Positions 1 through 9,156 are shown, numbered from the stretch's first letter. The stretch is 64,000 nucleotides of DNA from Xanthomonas sp. SI (GCF_014236855.1 NZ_CP051261.1:4650001-4714000); one strand, 5' to 3'. Numbers and translations are program-made. The notes: generated by a model not told the origin, from the letters alone.

Positions 1-18
1 GCGCGGGATAGGCTCCGC

Positions 19-816
19 TCATGGTTCGAAGAACAGCTGGCGCAGCGCCTCGCCGGGTTCCTCGGCGCGCATGAAGGCTTCGCCGACCAGGAACGCGTGC
101 ACGCCGGCCGCGCGCATCGTCGCCACGTCGGCCGGGCCGAGGATGCCGCTCTCGGTGACCAGCAGGCGATCGCGCGGCACCGCGTCCTGCATCGTCAGCG
201 TGGTCTGCAGCGACACCTCGAAGGTGCGCAGGTTGCGGTTGTTGATGCCGATCAGCGGCACCGGCACCTGGATCGCGCGTTCCAGCTCGTCGATGTCGTG
301 CACTTCGACCAGCACGTCCATGCCCAGCTGCAGCGCCAGCGCCGACAGTTCGGCCAGCTGCAGATCGTCCAGCGCAGAGACGATCAGCAGGATGCAGTCG
401 GCGCCGAGCACGCGCGCCTCGTACACCTGGTACGGGTCGATGATGAAGTCCTTGCGCAGCACCGGCAGCGTGCACGCCTCGCGCGCCTGCTGCAGGTAGC
501 GGTCGTGACCCTGGAAGAAGTCCTCGTCGGTCAGCACCGACAGGCAGGCGGCGCCGCCGAATTCGTAGCTGACCGCGATGTCGGCCGGATGGAAGTCGGC
601 GCGGATCACGCCCTTGGACGGGCTGGCCTTCTTGACCTCGGCGATCACCGCCGGATCGCCGGCGGCGATCGCGGCCTGCAGCGCACGCGCGAAACCGCGC
701 ACCGGTGGCGCCGTCTCGGCGCGCGCCATCAGCTCGGACAGCGGCACGCGCGCGCTGCGCGCGGCGATCTCTTCGGCCTTGCGGGCGAGAATGGTGCGGA
801 GGATGTCGCTGCTCAT
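19..816 (-). CDS. trpC: Indole-3-glycerol phosphate synthase
   Basis: Cytoplasmic TIM-barrel enzyme that closes the ring of CdRP to indole-3-glycerol phosphate in tryptophan synthesis. The 265-residue product has the family signatures in order: [22 protein letters not shown], the IGINNRNL strand and VTESGI, which carry the catalytic Lys, Glu and Asn residues and the phosphate site. It is monofunctional, with no fused TrpF domain. I start it at the ATG encoding MSSDIL, which has AGGA upstream; an in-frame ATG nine codons earlier has no visible Shine-Dalgarno. It lies 231 bp beyond an unrelated orphan rather than directly after trpD, so it may be transcribed separately. Confidence 0.96.
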   Translation of the reverse strand: MSSDILRTILARKAEEIAARSARVPLSELMARAETAPPVRGFARALQAAIAAGDPAVIAEVKKASPSKGVIRADFHPADIAVSYEFGGAACLSVLTDEDFFQGHDRYLQQAREACTLPVLRKDFIIDPYQVYEARVLGADCILLIVSALDDLQLAELSALALQLGMDVLVEVHDIDELERAIQVPVPLIGINNRNLRTFEVSLQTTLTMQDAVPRDRLLVTESGILGPADVATMRAAGVHAFLVGEAFMRAEEPGEALRQLFFEP

Positions 817-1047
817 AGGGCTTGGATCCTGGGGGACGGGCATTATCGGTCAAGACGGTGAAGGCCGGGGTCATGCGGCCGGACTGGGGATTCGGGATAC
901 GGTCAGCCGCATGGACGTCGGTTTTTTGGGGCCGGCAGGCGCGAGCGGACGATTGCCGCGCGTATCTATGTGCCTCTCCCGCGCCGGTTCGGTTGTGGCG
1001 CCGCCTGCTGCCGCGGCACCGCGGCGACAGCCGCGCGACCTGTGGCG

Positions 1048-1953
1048 TCAGTCCCTGGCCTCGCGCGCGTCGAACGCCTCCCGGTCGGACAATTCGAAAT
1101 ACAGCACCTCGGACCAGTTGCTGAGCCCCAGCGGCCGCTCGGTGGCGCCGGTGCGCGTGCTGTCGCAGTCGTCGTCGAAGCGCAGGCCATGGAACACATC
1201 GAGCGGCGGCGCGCCTTCTTCGACCGCCAGGCGGCGCAGCAGGCGCGCCGCCTCGTCGGTGTCGGCCGGCAAGGCCTCGAAGGCGGCGCCGACGGCGCGA
1301 CAGCGTTCGATCTCCTCCTCGACGCATGCGCGCAGGTCCGCTTCTCCCATCGCCGACATCATGTCCAGTTCGACGGTCTCCAGCAGCAGGAACGCATCGC
1401 GGTTCTCCTCCAGGAAAGCGATCGTTTCGTCCAGCCAGCCCGGCAAGTGCTCGACCGTCGCCGGCACCTGCACTGGCGCCTCGACCGGTGCCGGCGCCGG
1501 TGCAGAGAGCATCCGCGTGAGACGCCCCAGCAAGGACGCCGGTGGTGGCTCGGCGACCGGCGCCGGAGCGGGCTGCGCGGCAGGCGCAGCCATCGCGATC
1601 GCCTTCACGATCCCGGCGAAGCGCCGGACCCGCTCCAGGCCCGGCGCGAACGGACTGCTGATCGCATGCAGGCGCGGGGGCTGGTCTTCGTCTTCGTTTT
1701 CTTCTTCGTCCTCGTCGGCTTCCTGAGCGCTAGCCTCAAGCGCATCTTCGCCTTCGTTCTCGTCGTCGCCCTCGTCGTCATCCAGGCCTTCCGCCACGAG
1801 CGAGGCGCACAGCTGGGGATCGGCCGACATCAGCAGCCGGTACACGAACGGCACGTCGTACGCCCACTCCGAGAGGCTGGAAATGGTCTCGGGCCGGTCG
1901 TAGTACGACGTCGGCCGGTTGCCGAGGCTGTAGAGATAGGATCGGTTGGCCAT
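1048..1953 (-). CDS. Hypothetical protein with long acidic tract
   Basis: I do not recognise this 301-residue protein. The N-terminal 45 residues (Tyr-rich, beginning MANRSYLYSL) look folded. A low-complexity stretch of Asp/Glu follows from about residue 56 to 92, then an Ala/Pro-rich linker, and the C-terminal half looks globular and alpha-helical. There is no signal peptide or membrane segment, so it is probably cytoplasmic. The start has AGGA six bases upstream. It sits between trpD and trpC with more than 90 bp free on each side, so it interrupts the trp gene order without being tightly coupled to it. No role in tryptophan metabolism can be read from the sequence. Confidence 0.8.
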   Translation of the reverse strand: MANRSYLYSLGNRPTSYYDRPETISSLSEWAYDVPFVYRLLMSADPQLCASLVAEGLDDDEGDDENEGEDALEASAQEADEDEEENEDEDQPPRLHAISSPFAPGLERVRRFAGIVKAIAMAAPAAQPAPAPVAEPPPASLLGRLTRMLSAPAPAPVEAPVQVPATVEHLPGWLDETIAFLEENRDAFLLLETVELDMMSAMGEADLRACVEEEIERCRAVGAAFEALPADTDEAARLLRRLAVEEGAPPLDVFHGLRFDDDCDSTRTGATERPLGLSNWSEVLYFELSDREAFDAREARD

Positions 1954-2187
1954 GCAAATCCTCGTGTCGTGGTGCGCCGCCGATGCGCAGCGGAAGGCAG
2001 CTTAGCGCGCCGGCCAACGCAGCGGCCCTGCGCAATCGCCCTGCCCTCGCATCGCTACCGGCACATTCGCGCATCCGCGTGACGCGCGAACGACATGGCG
2101 ATGCGCGCCAAGCCTGCATTGCCGACGGCATGGATGGACGCGGCGACGATGCGGGATCGCCGACTGCTTTTTCCCGATCCGACGCGT

Positions 2188-3246
2188 TCAACCGGCAGCG
2201 GGCGCCACGTCCTGCAGCTCCACCAGGCGCCGCGTATACGCCACATACGCATCCAGCTTGGCGCGGGCGCGGCCGTCGGCGATCGCCGCGCGCGCCAACC
2301 CGATGCCGGCGCCGATATCGGCCGCCACGCCGGCCACATACAGCGCCGCGCCGGCGTTGAAGGCGACGATGTCCAGCGCCGGACCGGGCACGTTGTCGAG
2401 CACGCTCAGCAGCATCGCCATCGATTCGGCGGCATCGGCGACCTTAAGGTTGCGGCTGGCCGACATTGCGATGCCGAAATCCTCCGGATGCACTTCGTAC
2501 TCGCGCACTTCGCCATCGCGCAGTTCGCCGACCAGGGTGCCGGCGCCGAGCGAGAGTTCGTCCATGCCGTCACGGCCCCACACCACCAGTGCGCGCTCGG
2601 CGCCCAGCTCGTGCAGCACGCGCGCCTGGATGCCGACCAGGTCGGGATGGAACACGCCCATCAGGATGTTCGGCGAACCGGCCGGATTGGTCAGCGGTCC
2701 GAGGATGTTGAAGATGGTGCGCACGCCCATCTCGCGCCGCACCGGCGCCACCACCTTCATCGCCGGGTGGTGCACCGGCGCGTACATGAAGCCGATGCCG
2801 GTGGCGTCCAAAGCCTGCGCCACCTGCTCGGGTTGCAACTCGATCGCCGCGCCCAGCGCTTCCAGCGCGTCGGCGCTGCCGGACTTGGACGAAACGCTGC
2901 GGTTGCCGTGCTTGGCCACCTTGGCCCCGGCCGCGGCGGCCACGAACATCGCGCAGGTGGAGATGTTGAAGGTATGCGAGCCGTCGCCGCCGGTGCCGAC
3001 GATATCGACCATGTGGGTGCGGTCGGCGACCTCGACGGTGCGCGAGAACTCGCGCATCACCGCGGCCGCACCGGCGATCTCGCCGATCGTCTCCTTTTTC
3101 ACCCGCAGCCCGGTGAGGATCGCCGCGGTCATCATCGGCGACACTTCGCCGCGCATGATCTGCCGCATCAGCCCGACCATCTCGTCGTGGAAGATCTCGC
3201 GGTGCTCGATGGTGCGTTGCAGGGCTTGCTGCGGGGTCAGCGTCAT
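2188..3246 (-). CDS. trpD: Anthranilate phosphoribosyltransferase
   Basis: Transfers phosphoribosyl from PRPP to anthranilate, the second committed step of tryptophan synthesis. The 352-residue product is full length for the family. The PRPP-binding GTGGD motif is followed by the NIST segment, [15 protein letters not shown] and the late DGMDE acidic site that binds metal. The ATG is preceded by AGGAA. The gene lies 16 bp downstream of a small secreted-protein gene that is itself ATGA-coupled to trpG, so trpG, the small gene and trpD form one transcriptional unit. Confidence 0.97.
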   Translation of the reverse strand: MTLTPQQALQRTIEHREIFHDEMVGLMRQIMRGEVSPMMTAAILTGLRVKKETIGEIAGAAAVMREFSRTVEVADRTHMVDIVGTGGDGSHTFNISTCAMFVAAAAGAKVAKHGNRSVSSKSGSADALEALGAAIELQPEQVAQALDATGIGFMYAPVHHPAMKVVAPVRREMGVRTIFNILGPLTNPAGSPNILMGVFHPDLVGIQARVLHELGAERALVVWGRDGMDELSLGAGTLVGELRDGEVREYEVHPEDFGIAMSASRNLKVADAAESMAMLLSVLDNVPGPALDIVAFNAGAALYVAGVAADIGAGIGLARAAIADGRARAKLDAYVAYTRRLVELQDVAPAAG

Positions 3247-3262
3247 TGCGGTTCCTGGACGT

Positions 3263-3628
3263 TCAAAGACTGGCGTGCTCGAGGATTTCCTGGCCCATCA
3301 GCACGCAGTCGCCGTCGCGCATCGGGTAGTAGAGCAGGCGCATGCGGTACTCGCCCTTGTAGATGGAACCCCACACCTGCAGCACCTCGAAGCGCTGCTT
3401 GGGGTTGGCCGGATTGACGATGGACGGCAATCGCTCGACTTCCTCGCCGACCTCGGCGCGCTCGTCGTTGCCGGAATGGAAGGCGAGCAGCTTGGCGGCC
3501 TGCTTCAGCGCCTCCGCAGCGCAGTGCGGCGCGGTCGGCTTGGCGGCGGCAGGCGCCGCGAAACACGGAGCGCAGGTCAGCAATGCGATCGCCGCAAGCA
3601 CCGGACGTAAAGGCAGACGCATATTCAT
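3263..3628 (-). CDS. Small secreted protein in the trpG-trpD interval
   Basis: A 121-residue product with a clear Sec signal peptide ([17 protein letters not shown], cleavage probably after CFAAPAAA), so it should be periplasmic. The mature part contains the sequences [18 protein letters not shown] and [16 protein letters not shown] do not recognise a named family. Its ATG overlaps the trpG stop codon as ATGA, which implies translational coupling, and trpD follows 16 bp later. It is odd that an exported protein is embedded in a tryptophan biosynthetic operon; the arrangement may be historical rather than functional. Confidence 0.85.
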   Translation of the reverse strand: MNMRLPLRPVLAAIALLTCAPCFAAPAAAKPTAPHCAAEALKQAAKLLAFHSGNDERAEVGEEVERLPSIVNPANPKQRFEVLQVWGSIYKGEYRMRLLYYPMRDGDCVLMGQEILEHASL

Positions 3629-4203
3629 CGCTCCAAAAAGTTCTTGAGCAGGGCGTGGCCGTGCTCGGTGAGGATGGACTCGGGATGGAACTGCACGCCC
3701 TCGACCGGGAACTGGCGGTGGCGCAGGCCCATGATCTCTTCCATGGTGCCGTCTTCGTTCTCGGTCCAGGCGGTCACTTCCAGGCAGTCCGGCAGCGTGC
3801 TCTTCTCCACCACCAGCGAGTGGTAGCGGGTGGCCTCGTAGCGGTCCGGCAGGCCGGCGAACACGCCGCGGCCTTCGTGGCGGATGCGCGAGGTCTTGCC
3901 GTGCATGATGGTGCCTGCGCGGACCACGTCGCCGCCGTAGGCCTGGCCGATGCTCTGGTGGCCCAGGCACACGCCCAGGATCGGCGTGCGCTGGCCGAGC
4001 CGCTCGATCAGCTGCAGCGAGACGCCGGCCTCGTTCGGCGTGCACGGGCCGGGCGAGATCACGATGCGCTCCGGCGCCAGCCGCTCGATCTCGTCCACGC
4101 TGAGCGCGTCGTTGCGCACCACCTTGACCTCGGCGCCGAGCGCCTGCAGGTACTGCACGAGGTTGTAGGTGAAGCTGTCGTAGTTGTCGAGCATCAGCAG
4201 CAT
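3625..4203 (-). CDS. trpG: Anthranilate synthase component II (glutamine amidotransferase)
   Basis: Class I glutamine amidotransferase subunit that supplies ammonia to TrpE for anthranilate formation; family members often also serve folate synthesis as PabA. The 192 residues include the nucleophile motif GVCLGHQ (Cys79), the oxyanion region ISPGPCTP, and the C-terminal [10 protein letters not shown] carrying the catalytic His and Glu. The gene is 10 bp downstream of the SIMPL-domain gene, and its stop overlaps the next start by 4 bp. It is a separate protein, not fused to TrpD as in enterics. Confidence 0.96.
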   Translation of the reverse strand: MLLMLDNYDSFTYNLVQYLQALGAEVKVVRNDALSVDEIERLAPERIVISPGPCTPNEAGVSLQLIERLGQRTPILGVCLGHQSIGQAYGGDVVRAGTIMHGKTSRIRHEGRGVFAGLPDRYEATRYHSLVVEKSTLPDCLEVTAWTENEDGTMEEIMGLRHRQFPVEGVQFHPESILTEHGHALLKNFLER

Positions 4204-4213
4204 GGCGAAGGAC

Positions 4214-4990
4214 TCATTGCGCGATCAGGAAGACCGCATAGACGTTTTCGGAAAGGGTGAGGCTGCCGGCTTCGAGGTATTCGGCCACATGATCAGCGGC
4301 ACGTGGTTCTGCAACTTGGAACAAAGGCCCGACAGGCGCACTCGCCAACTGCAAGGCGACCGGCTCCGTCGGCCATCGGCCGGCCTGGATGCCGTAGGCG
4401 AAATCCGGCGCAACCTCAGAGATTGTGTACAGGCCGCCAAGGCGTACGCCGTAGGCCTTGGCCAGTGCCTGCGCCGACGCGCGGGTCTGCTCGGCCGCCT
4501 GGCGCTTGAGCTCAGCGCGCAACGCAGTCTCGCCGCTGTAGTGCGGGGTGACGCCCGACACCTGCAGTTCCTCGCTGGTGCTGAGTTTGCCGAGCAAGCC
4601 GCGGAGGTCGTCCAACGTACTGAAGTCGGCGGACAAGGTGCGCTGCACGCGCGTGCCGATGAAGACTTGCTTGTTGTCTTCGTAGCGCTGCTCTGGCTGG
4701 ATCGACAGCGTCGTCGCCTGCACGCTATCGGCCAGCGCGTGCTGCTGCTTGAAGGCGGCCAGCACGCTCGCCGCATTGGCCTGCACGCGCTTGCGCGCTG
4801 CACTCGGATCGGCATCCACCGCGCTCAGGGTGATCTTGACCCCGAAGCGATCCGGCACCACTTCGCGCTGCGCCTCGCCCTTGACCAGCAGGTGCGGCTG
4901 GGACGGCAGGCTGTTGACCTGCGCGCTGGCGAATGCCGGCACTGCCAGCAATACGGCGATGACCCAGCGACCTAGCGTTTTCGTCTTCAT
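4214..4990 (-). CDS. SIMPL (DUF541) domain periplasmic protein
   Basis: A 258-residue protein with a signal peptide ([20 protein letters not shown], cleavage near ASA-QVN) and a SIMPL/DUF541 domain like YggE/BP26. The repeated 'isp' type segments are visible around [17 protein letters not shown] and [22 protein letters not shown]. Family members are periplasmic or outer-membrane proteins, some linked to oxidative stress. The start chosen is the ATG of the signal peptide, preceded by GGAAGA; longer in-frame extensions run into ltaA. It sits between ltaA (20 bp gap) and trpG (10 bp gap), so it is co-transcribed with trp genes, although no biochemical link is evident. Confidence 0.9.
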   Translation of the reverse strand: MKTKTLGRWVIAVLLAVPAFASAQVNSLPSQPHLLVKGEAQREVVPDRFGVKITLSAVDADPSAARKRVQANAASVLAAFKQQHALADSVQATTLSIQPEQRYEDNKQVFIGTRVQRTLSADFSTLDDLRGLLGKLSTSEELQVSGVTPHYSGETALRAELKRQAAEQTRASAQALAKAYGVRLGGLYTISEVAPDFAYGIQAGRWPTEPVALQLASAPVGPLFQVAEPRAADHVAEYLEAGSLTLSENVYAVFLIAQ

Positions 4991-5010
4991 CTTCCTCTCC
5001 TTGGCGAATG

Positions 5011-6087
5011 TCAGCCGGCCGCGCGTTGCGCGCCGGGGTACGAAAGCGCGGCGAAATCGCGACACAGCGCGTCGACCGCATCGGTCTGCGTGGCCCACGA
5101 GGTCACGAAACGGATCACCCAGCGGCCGTCGGCCAGCACTTGCCAGCGCTCGAAATCGTAGCGCTGCGCCAAGGCCTCGACGACGTCGGCCGGCAGCGTC
5201 ACGAACAGCTGGTTGGTCGGCGAGTCCGACGCGAACTGCGCGCCGGCCGCGGCCAGACCCTCGCGCAGGCGCGCGGCCATGCGGTTGGCGTGCGCGGCCA
5301 GTTCGTAGAACAGGCCATCCTCGAACAGCGTGGCGAATTGCGCGCCCAGTACCATGCCCTTGGCCAGCAGCGCGCCGCGCTGCTTGAGCAAGTAGCGAAA
5401 ATCCGCTTGCAACGCCGGGTTGACGATCACCAGCGCCTCGCCGAGCAGCGCGCCGTTCTTGGTGCCGCCGATGTAGAACGCGTCGGTCAGCGCGGCGATG
5501 TCGGCCAGGCGCAGGTCGTTGCCCTCGGCGGTCAACGCGCTGCCGATGCGCGCGCCATCAAGGAACAGCCACAGCCCGTGCGCATCGCAAAATTCGCGCA
5601 AGGCCTGCAGCTCGCGCTTGCGGTAAATCGTGCCGAGCTCGGTGGTGTTGGACACGTACACCAACCGCGGCTGCACCATGTGCTCGTTGCCGTGCTCGGC
5701 CAGCAGCGGCGCGATCAGCGCCGGGCTCAGCCGGCCATCGGCCGCCTCCACCGTCAGGACCTTGTGCCCGGTGGCCTCGATCGCGCCGGTCTCGTGCGTG
5801 GCGATGTGCCCGCTGGCGGCGGCGATCACCGCCTGATGCGGACGCAGAAAGGCGCCGATCGCGACCAGGTTGGTCTGCGTACCGCCGACCAGCAGGTGCA
5901 CGTCGGCGTGCGCGCAGGCGATCTCGCGGCGGATCAGTTGCGCGGCGCGTTCGCTGTGCCGGTCCAGGCCGTAGCCGCCGTTCTGCTCGGCGCTGGCCGC
6001 GGCCAATGCGGCGAGCAGGCGCGGATGCGCGCCTTCGCTGTAGTCGTTGCGGAAGCCGATCCGCGCGGCCGGTGCGGACACGCTCAC
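5011..6087 (-). CDS. ltaA: Low-specificity L-threonine aldolase
   Basis: PLP-dependent fold-type I enzyme of the beta-eliminating lyase / threonine aldolase family, cleaving L-threonine or allo-threonine to glycine and acetaldehyde. In the 358-residue product the PLP lysine is in GGTKNG (Lys210), with the upstream FRNDYSEGAHP and the aspartate of WLFLDGAR. The start is a GTG that overlaps the trpE stop as GTGA, which decides the N-terminus (MSVSAPAARIGFRND). It therefore sits directly after trpE in a coupled arrangement. Why a glycine/threonine enzyme is in the trp operon is not explained by the sequence. Confidence 0.92.
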   Translation of the reverse strand: MSVSAPAARIGFRNDYSEGAHPRLLAALAAASAEQNGGYGLDRHSERAAQLIRREIACAHADVHLLVGGTQTNLVAIGAFLRPHQAVIAAASGHIATHETGAIEATGHKVLTVEAADGRLSPALIAPLLAEHGNEHMVQPRLVYVSNTTELGTIYRKRELQALREFCDAHGLWLFLDGARIGSALTAEGNDLRLADIAALTDAFYIGGTKNGALLGEALVIVNPALQADFRYLLKQRGALLAKGMVLGAQFATLFEDGLFYELAAHANRMAARLREGLAAAGAQFASDSPTNQLFVTLPADVVEALAQRYDFERWQVLADGRWVIRFVTSWATQTDAVDALCRDFAALSYPGAQRAAG

Positions 6088-7559
6088 AGCCCCTTCGCCG
6101 CCTCGGCCACCGCGCGGAACAGCGCACGGCCCTTGTTCATCGTCTCGTCCCACTCCTTCTGCGGATCGGAGTCGTAGACGATGCCGGCGCCGGCCTGCAC
6201 GTGCAGGCGGCCGTGCTTGATCACCGCGGTGCGGATCGCGATCGCGGTATCGGCGTCGCCGTGCCAGCCGAGGTAGCCGATGCTGCCGGCATAGACGTTG
6301 CGCTTGATCGGCTCCAGCTCGCGGATCACTTCCAGCGCGCGGATCTTCGGCGCGCCGCTGACGGTGCCGGCCGGGAACGTGGCGCGCAGCACGTCTGCGT
6401 AGCTGAGCCCGGGCAGCAGCGTGCCGGTGACTTCACTGACGATGTGCATGACGTGGCTGTAGCGCTCGATCACGAAGCGCTCGCCGACCGCGACGGTGCC
6501 AGCCTGCGACACGCGGCCGGCGTCGTTGCGGCCCAGGTCGATCAGCATCAGGTGCTCGGCGCGCTCCTTCGGATCGGCCAGCAGTTCCGCTTCCAGCGCC
6601 AGATCCTCTTCCACGGTCTTGCCGCGCGGGCGGGTGCCGGCGATCGGGCGCACGGTGACCTGGCCCGCTTCCAGCCGCACCAGGATCTCCGGCGAGGAGC
6701 CGACCACCTGGGTGTCGCCGACGTCGAGGAAATACATGTACGGCGACGGGTTCAGCGCGCGCAGCGCGCGGTACACGTCCACCGGTCGCGCGCTGAACGG
6801 CACGCTCAGGCGCTGGCTCAGCACCACCTGGAAGATGTCGCCGGCGCGGATGTATTCCTTGGATTTCTCCACCGCGGCGATGAAGCCGTCGCGGGTGAAA
6901 CCGGACACGAAGTCGCTTTCGTCGAGCACGTCGCGCGCCAGCGGCACCGGGTAGCCGGCGCCGGGCTGGCGCAGCGTGGCGGTCAGCGCGTCCAGCCGCG
7001 CCTGCGCCCGTTCCCAGGCGTCGGCGTCGCGCGGATCGGCGTGCACGATCAGGTACAGGCGGCCCTTGAGGTTGTCGAAGACCGCGACCTCTTCGGACAG
7101 CATCAGCAGGATGTCGGGCGTGTCGAGCTCGTTGCGCTTGTCGCCGCTGGCCAGGCGCGGCTCGATGTAGCCGATGCATTCGAAACCGAACCAGCCGACC
7201 AGGCCGCCGGTGAAGCCGGGCACGCCGTCGAGCTTGGGCACCGAATGCGCCGAGCGCAGCGCCTCGACTTCGGCGAACGGATCGGCGACCTCGCGGCGTT
7301 CGATCAGCTCGCCGTGATCGCGCACTTCCAGCGTATGCCCGCTGAAGGTGTACACGCGCCGCACCGGCAGGCCGATGATCGAGTAGCGGCCGAAGCGTTC
7401 GCCGCCCTCGACCGATTCGAACAGGTAGGTATGCGGGGCGTCGGCGAGCTTGAGATAGACCGACAGCGGCGTGTCCAGATCGGACAGCACTTCGCGGACG
7501 ACGGGGATGCGGGTGTGGCCTTCAGCGGCGTAGCGCTGGAACAGCTCGCGGGTGATCAA
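6084..7559 (-). CDS. trpE: Anthranilate synthase component I
   Basis: Chorismate-utilising large subunit that makes anthranilate with TrpG. The 491-residue sequence shows the feedback-inhibition region (YLFESVEGGERFGRYS, a variant of the LLES motif) and the catalytic blocks IAGTRPRGKT, DLGRNDAGRVS, HIVSEVTG and the terminal GSIGYLGW...IAIRTAVI. The start is TTG, preceded by AAGGAAAG with a five-base spacer. The Trp-rich leader frame described separately runs over this start codon in another reading frame, suggesting that synthesis of TrpE is controlled by translation of that leader. Confidence 0.97.
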   Translation of the reverse strand: MITRELFQRYAAEGHTRIPVVREVLSDLDTPLSVYLKLADAPHTYLFESVEGGERFGRYSIIGLPVRRVYTFSGHTLEVRDHGELIERREVADPFAEVEALRSAHSVPKLDGVPGFTGGLVGWFGFECIGYIEPRLASGDKRNELDTPDILLMLSEEVAVFDNLKGRLYLIVHADPRDADAWERAQARLDALTATLRQPGAGYPVPLARDVLDESDFVSGFTRDGFIAAVEKSKEYIRAGDIFQVVLSQRLSVPFSARPVDVYRALRALNPSPYMYFLDVGDTQVVGSSPEILVRLEAGQVTVRPIAGTRPRGKTVEEDLALEAELLADPKERAEHLMLIDLGRNDAGRVSQAGTVAVGERFVIERYSHVMHIVSEVTGTLLPGLSYADVLRATFPAGTVSGAPKIRALEVIRELEPIKRNVYAGSIGYLGWHGDADTAIAIRTAVIKHGRLHVQAGAGIVYDSDPQKEWDETMNKGRALFRAVAEAAKGL

Positions 7560-7668
7560 GACGACTTTCCTTCCGGGACTCGGTGGCGGGGCGGACGACG
7601 GCTACAGGCCACCATCGCCACGCACGGCGAGCGGAAGTGAAGGAACGCTGGGTCGTCAGGCTGGACAC
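7522..7668 (-). CDS. trpL: Candidate Trp-rich leader peptide upstream of trpE
   Basis: A 48-codon frame beginning with GTG, in front of and overlapping trpE. Codons 17-20 read Trp-Arg-Trp-Trp (TGG CGA TGG TGG at 7620-7609), the signature of an amino-acid-sensing leader; tryptophan is otherwise rare. The frame does not end before trpE: it passes over the trpE Shine-Dalgarno and TTG start in a different frame and stops at 7522, 38 bases inside. No U-run terminator lies between the Trp codons and trpE. The GTG coincides with the transcription start expected from the promoter at 7676-7703, so the mRNA may be leaderless. The Trp run and overlap are seen; the regulatory role is inferred. Confidence 0.55.
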   Translation of the reverse strand: MSSLTTQRSFTSARRAWRWWPVAVVRPATESRKESRLDHPRAVPALRR

Positions 7669-7675
7669 GGCGGCT

Positions 7676-7710
7676 ACTTTACCGCAACTGCGGCGACTGG
7701 CAACGGTTGC
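7676..7710 (-). promoter_or_regulatory. Candidate promoter of the trpE operon
   Basis: On the minus strand TTGCCA (7703-7698) and TAAAGT (7681-7676) are separated by 16 bp, a plausible sigma70 promoter. It would start transcription at about 7669. A short perfect palindrome GCAAC-C-GTTGC (7700-7710) overlaps the -35 hexamer and could be an operator. No regulator is identified. Confidence 0.45.
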
Positions 7711-7787
7711 AGAAGGGACCATCGGCGCTGCGCCGCATGGGCTGTTGCGCAGCCTGGAAAGCGCCAGGCCTGCCTGGGCTGGATGCA

Positions 7788-7867
7788 GTCGGGACTGAAG
7801 TCCCTCCCACAGTGCACCCAGCCGGCGCGCCGCAAGTCCCATTGTTGGGAGCGACTTCAGTCGCGAC
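7788..7867. repeat. Diverged inverted pair of the GGGAGCGACTTCAGTCGCGAC repeat
   Basis: Two arms in opposite orientation (about 7788-7812 and 7842-7867) of a palindromic element related to the GGAGCGGCTTCAGCCGC repeats elsewhere in the window. It sits just past the 3' end of the yegS-like gene, the same 3'-flanking position as the other pairs, and has drifted more than they have. Confidence 0.7.
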
Positions 7868-7901
7868 GCGGTACTCCCTCCGGCAAGCGATAGCCGCGCC
7901 G

Positions 7902-8840
7902 CTACCCCGCCCGACCGCGCAGCAACGCCGAATCGGCCGGCAGGTGCATGCGCAGGCGGCCGGCGACGCAATCGATGCGGAAGTGCCGCGAGGTCTCCGG
8001 TTCGCCGTCCAGGTTCAAGGTCAGCGGCATGGCCGCGTCGATGCGTACCCACGGCAGTTGTGCGCGCACCGCGACCCGCTCCAGCGCGGCCTGCTTGCCG
8101 GAGGTGACCAGCGTGCCCAGGGTGGCGGCGACTTCGCCGCTCATCTCCGGGACGATGGTCAGGTCGAGCAGGCCGTCGTCGAGCAAGGCGTCCGGGCACA
8201 GCGCCTGGCCGCCGCCGGCCTGGCGCCCATTGCCCAGGCCCAGCGCGATGAATTCGCCTTCCCAGGCGAAATCCGGCCCTTCGAACCGCGCCTGGATCGG
8301 ATCGATCTGGCCCAGCTTGCCCATCCCGGTGATCAGGTAGGCCAGGCCGCCGAGCATCTTCTTCAGGCCCTCGTCGGTTTCCACCGTGACCTGGGTACCG
8401 AAGCCGCCGCTGGCGACGTTGGCGCACCAGTGCGGCCCGTGCTCGGCCTCGATGCGCAGCAGGTCGATGGCCACGGCCGGCGCCTGCGCGACCAGCTCCA
8501 GCGCCGCCAGCGGCGTGTCGGGAATGCCGGCGGCGGTGGCGAAATCGTTGGCCGTGCCCAACGGCACCAGGCCCAGCGCCGGCAGCGCCGCGGCATCGGC
8601 GTCGTGGTGCGCAAGCGCGCTGGCCACCTCGCTCAGGGTGCCGTCGCCGCCGGCGGCGACGATGCAGTCGGCGCCGTCGGCCACCGCTTCGGCCACGTAG
8701 CGTTCGGCGTCGCCCTCCTCCCAGGTCACTCGCACCTGCAACTGGATACCGCGCTCGCGCAGCACGGACACGGCCTCGCGCAGCGGCTCGTCGCCCGCCG
8801 ACTTGCCATTGAGGATCAGACGCCAGTGCGGTGCTGCCAT
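7902..8840 (-). CDS. yegS: YegS/DAGK-family lipid kinase
   Basis: A 312-residue protein of the diacylglycerol-kinase catalytic-domain family (YegS/BmrU type), which phosphorylates lipid substrates at the inner face of the membrane. The nucleotide-binding GGDGT motif is at residues 64-68, the N-terminal LNGKSAG strand at 10-16, and the metal-site region around [10 protein letters not shown] and DDGLLDL is present. I start it at the ATG encoding MAAPHWRL; the upstream in-frame extension looks non-coding. The true substrate is unknown for most members of this family. It is a monocistronic gene flanked by a repeat pair and, divergently, a candidate sRNA. Confidence 0.9.
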   Translation of the reverse strand: MAAPHWRLILNGKSAGDEPLREAVSVLRERGIQLQVRVTWEEGDAERYVAEAVADGADCIVAAGGDGTLSEVASALAHHDADAAALPALGLVPLGTANDFATAAGIPDTPLAALELVAQAPAVAIDLLRIEAEHGPHWCANVASGGFGTQVTVETDEGLKKMLGGLAYLITGMGKLGQIDPIQARFEGPDFAWEGEFIALGLGNGRQAGGGQALCPDALLDDGLLDLTIVPEMSGEVAATLGTLVTSGKQAALERVAVRAQLPWVRIDAAMPLTLNLDGEPETSRHFRIDCVAGRLRMHLPADSALLRGRAG

Positions 8841-9059
8841 GCGGACCTTCCCGAGATCAGGCCTGCAGCCTAGCCGGCGGCGGATGCGGACATCGTGAAT
8901 GCGCAACGTGCCAGCTGCGCGGGCCATGGGCGCCGGATCAGGCACGCGCCACGCCCGGCCATCTGCACTGGCCGACCGGCCGTGATTGGTTGCCTACGCA
9001 GCGCCCGGCAAGCAGCGCAATGTCGACCACGCTGTCATACCTGCGTCACCGATCGCCCG

Positions 9060-9156
9060 GAACATGGAAGGCCATAGCAAGGACGACGGATGGAGGCAGG
9101 ATCAGCCTCCGATTTCTCCCAGGGGCCGCACTGGCGACAGTGCGGTTCTTTCTTTT
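9060..9156 (+). ncRNA. Candidate intergenic small RNA
   Basis: The gap between two minus-strand genes ends, on the plus strand, with a textbook intrinsic terminator, although no plus-strand gene lies upstream. Just 5' of it is a second hairpin, GGAGGC-loop-GCCTCC (9092-9110), and an unpaired stretch with CUCCC/AGGGG. Two hairpins, a single-stranded linker and a U-rich end are a typical Hfq-dependent sRNA layout. The 5' end is not determined; 9060 is a guess. I do not recognise a known xanthomonad sRNA in it. Confidence 0.45.
9126..9156 (+). terminator. Intrinsic terminator (plus strand)
   Basis: An eight-base-pair stem CCGCACTG/CAGTGCGG is closed by a GCGA (GNRA) tetraloop and followed directly by TTCTTTCTTTT. 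The T-tract is only on the plus-strand side, so it does not serve the neighbouring minus-strand acetyltransferase gene. Confidence 0.85.

Noticed and set aside
97..2082. Long open frames on the plus strand opposite trpC and the acidic orphan
   Set aside because: They are rich in Arg, His and Gln, lack recognisable motifs and mirror the real minus-strand genes; such antisense frames are expected at this base composition.
7561..7616. A 19-codon ATG frame (starting inside the Trp codons) whose TGA overlaps the trpE TTG
   Set aside because: Its overlap with trpE is attractive, but it has no Shine-Dalgarno and contains no Trp codon, so the WRWW frame is the better leader candidate.
9126..9156. 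Terminator of the GNAT gene
   Set aside because: The T-tract is on the plus strand only; on the GNAT strand the stem is followed by CCCCTGGG, so it cannot be an intrinsic terminator for that gene.
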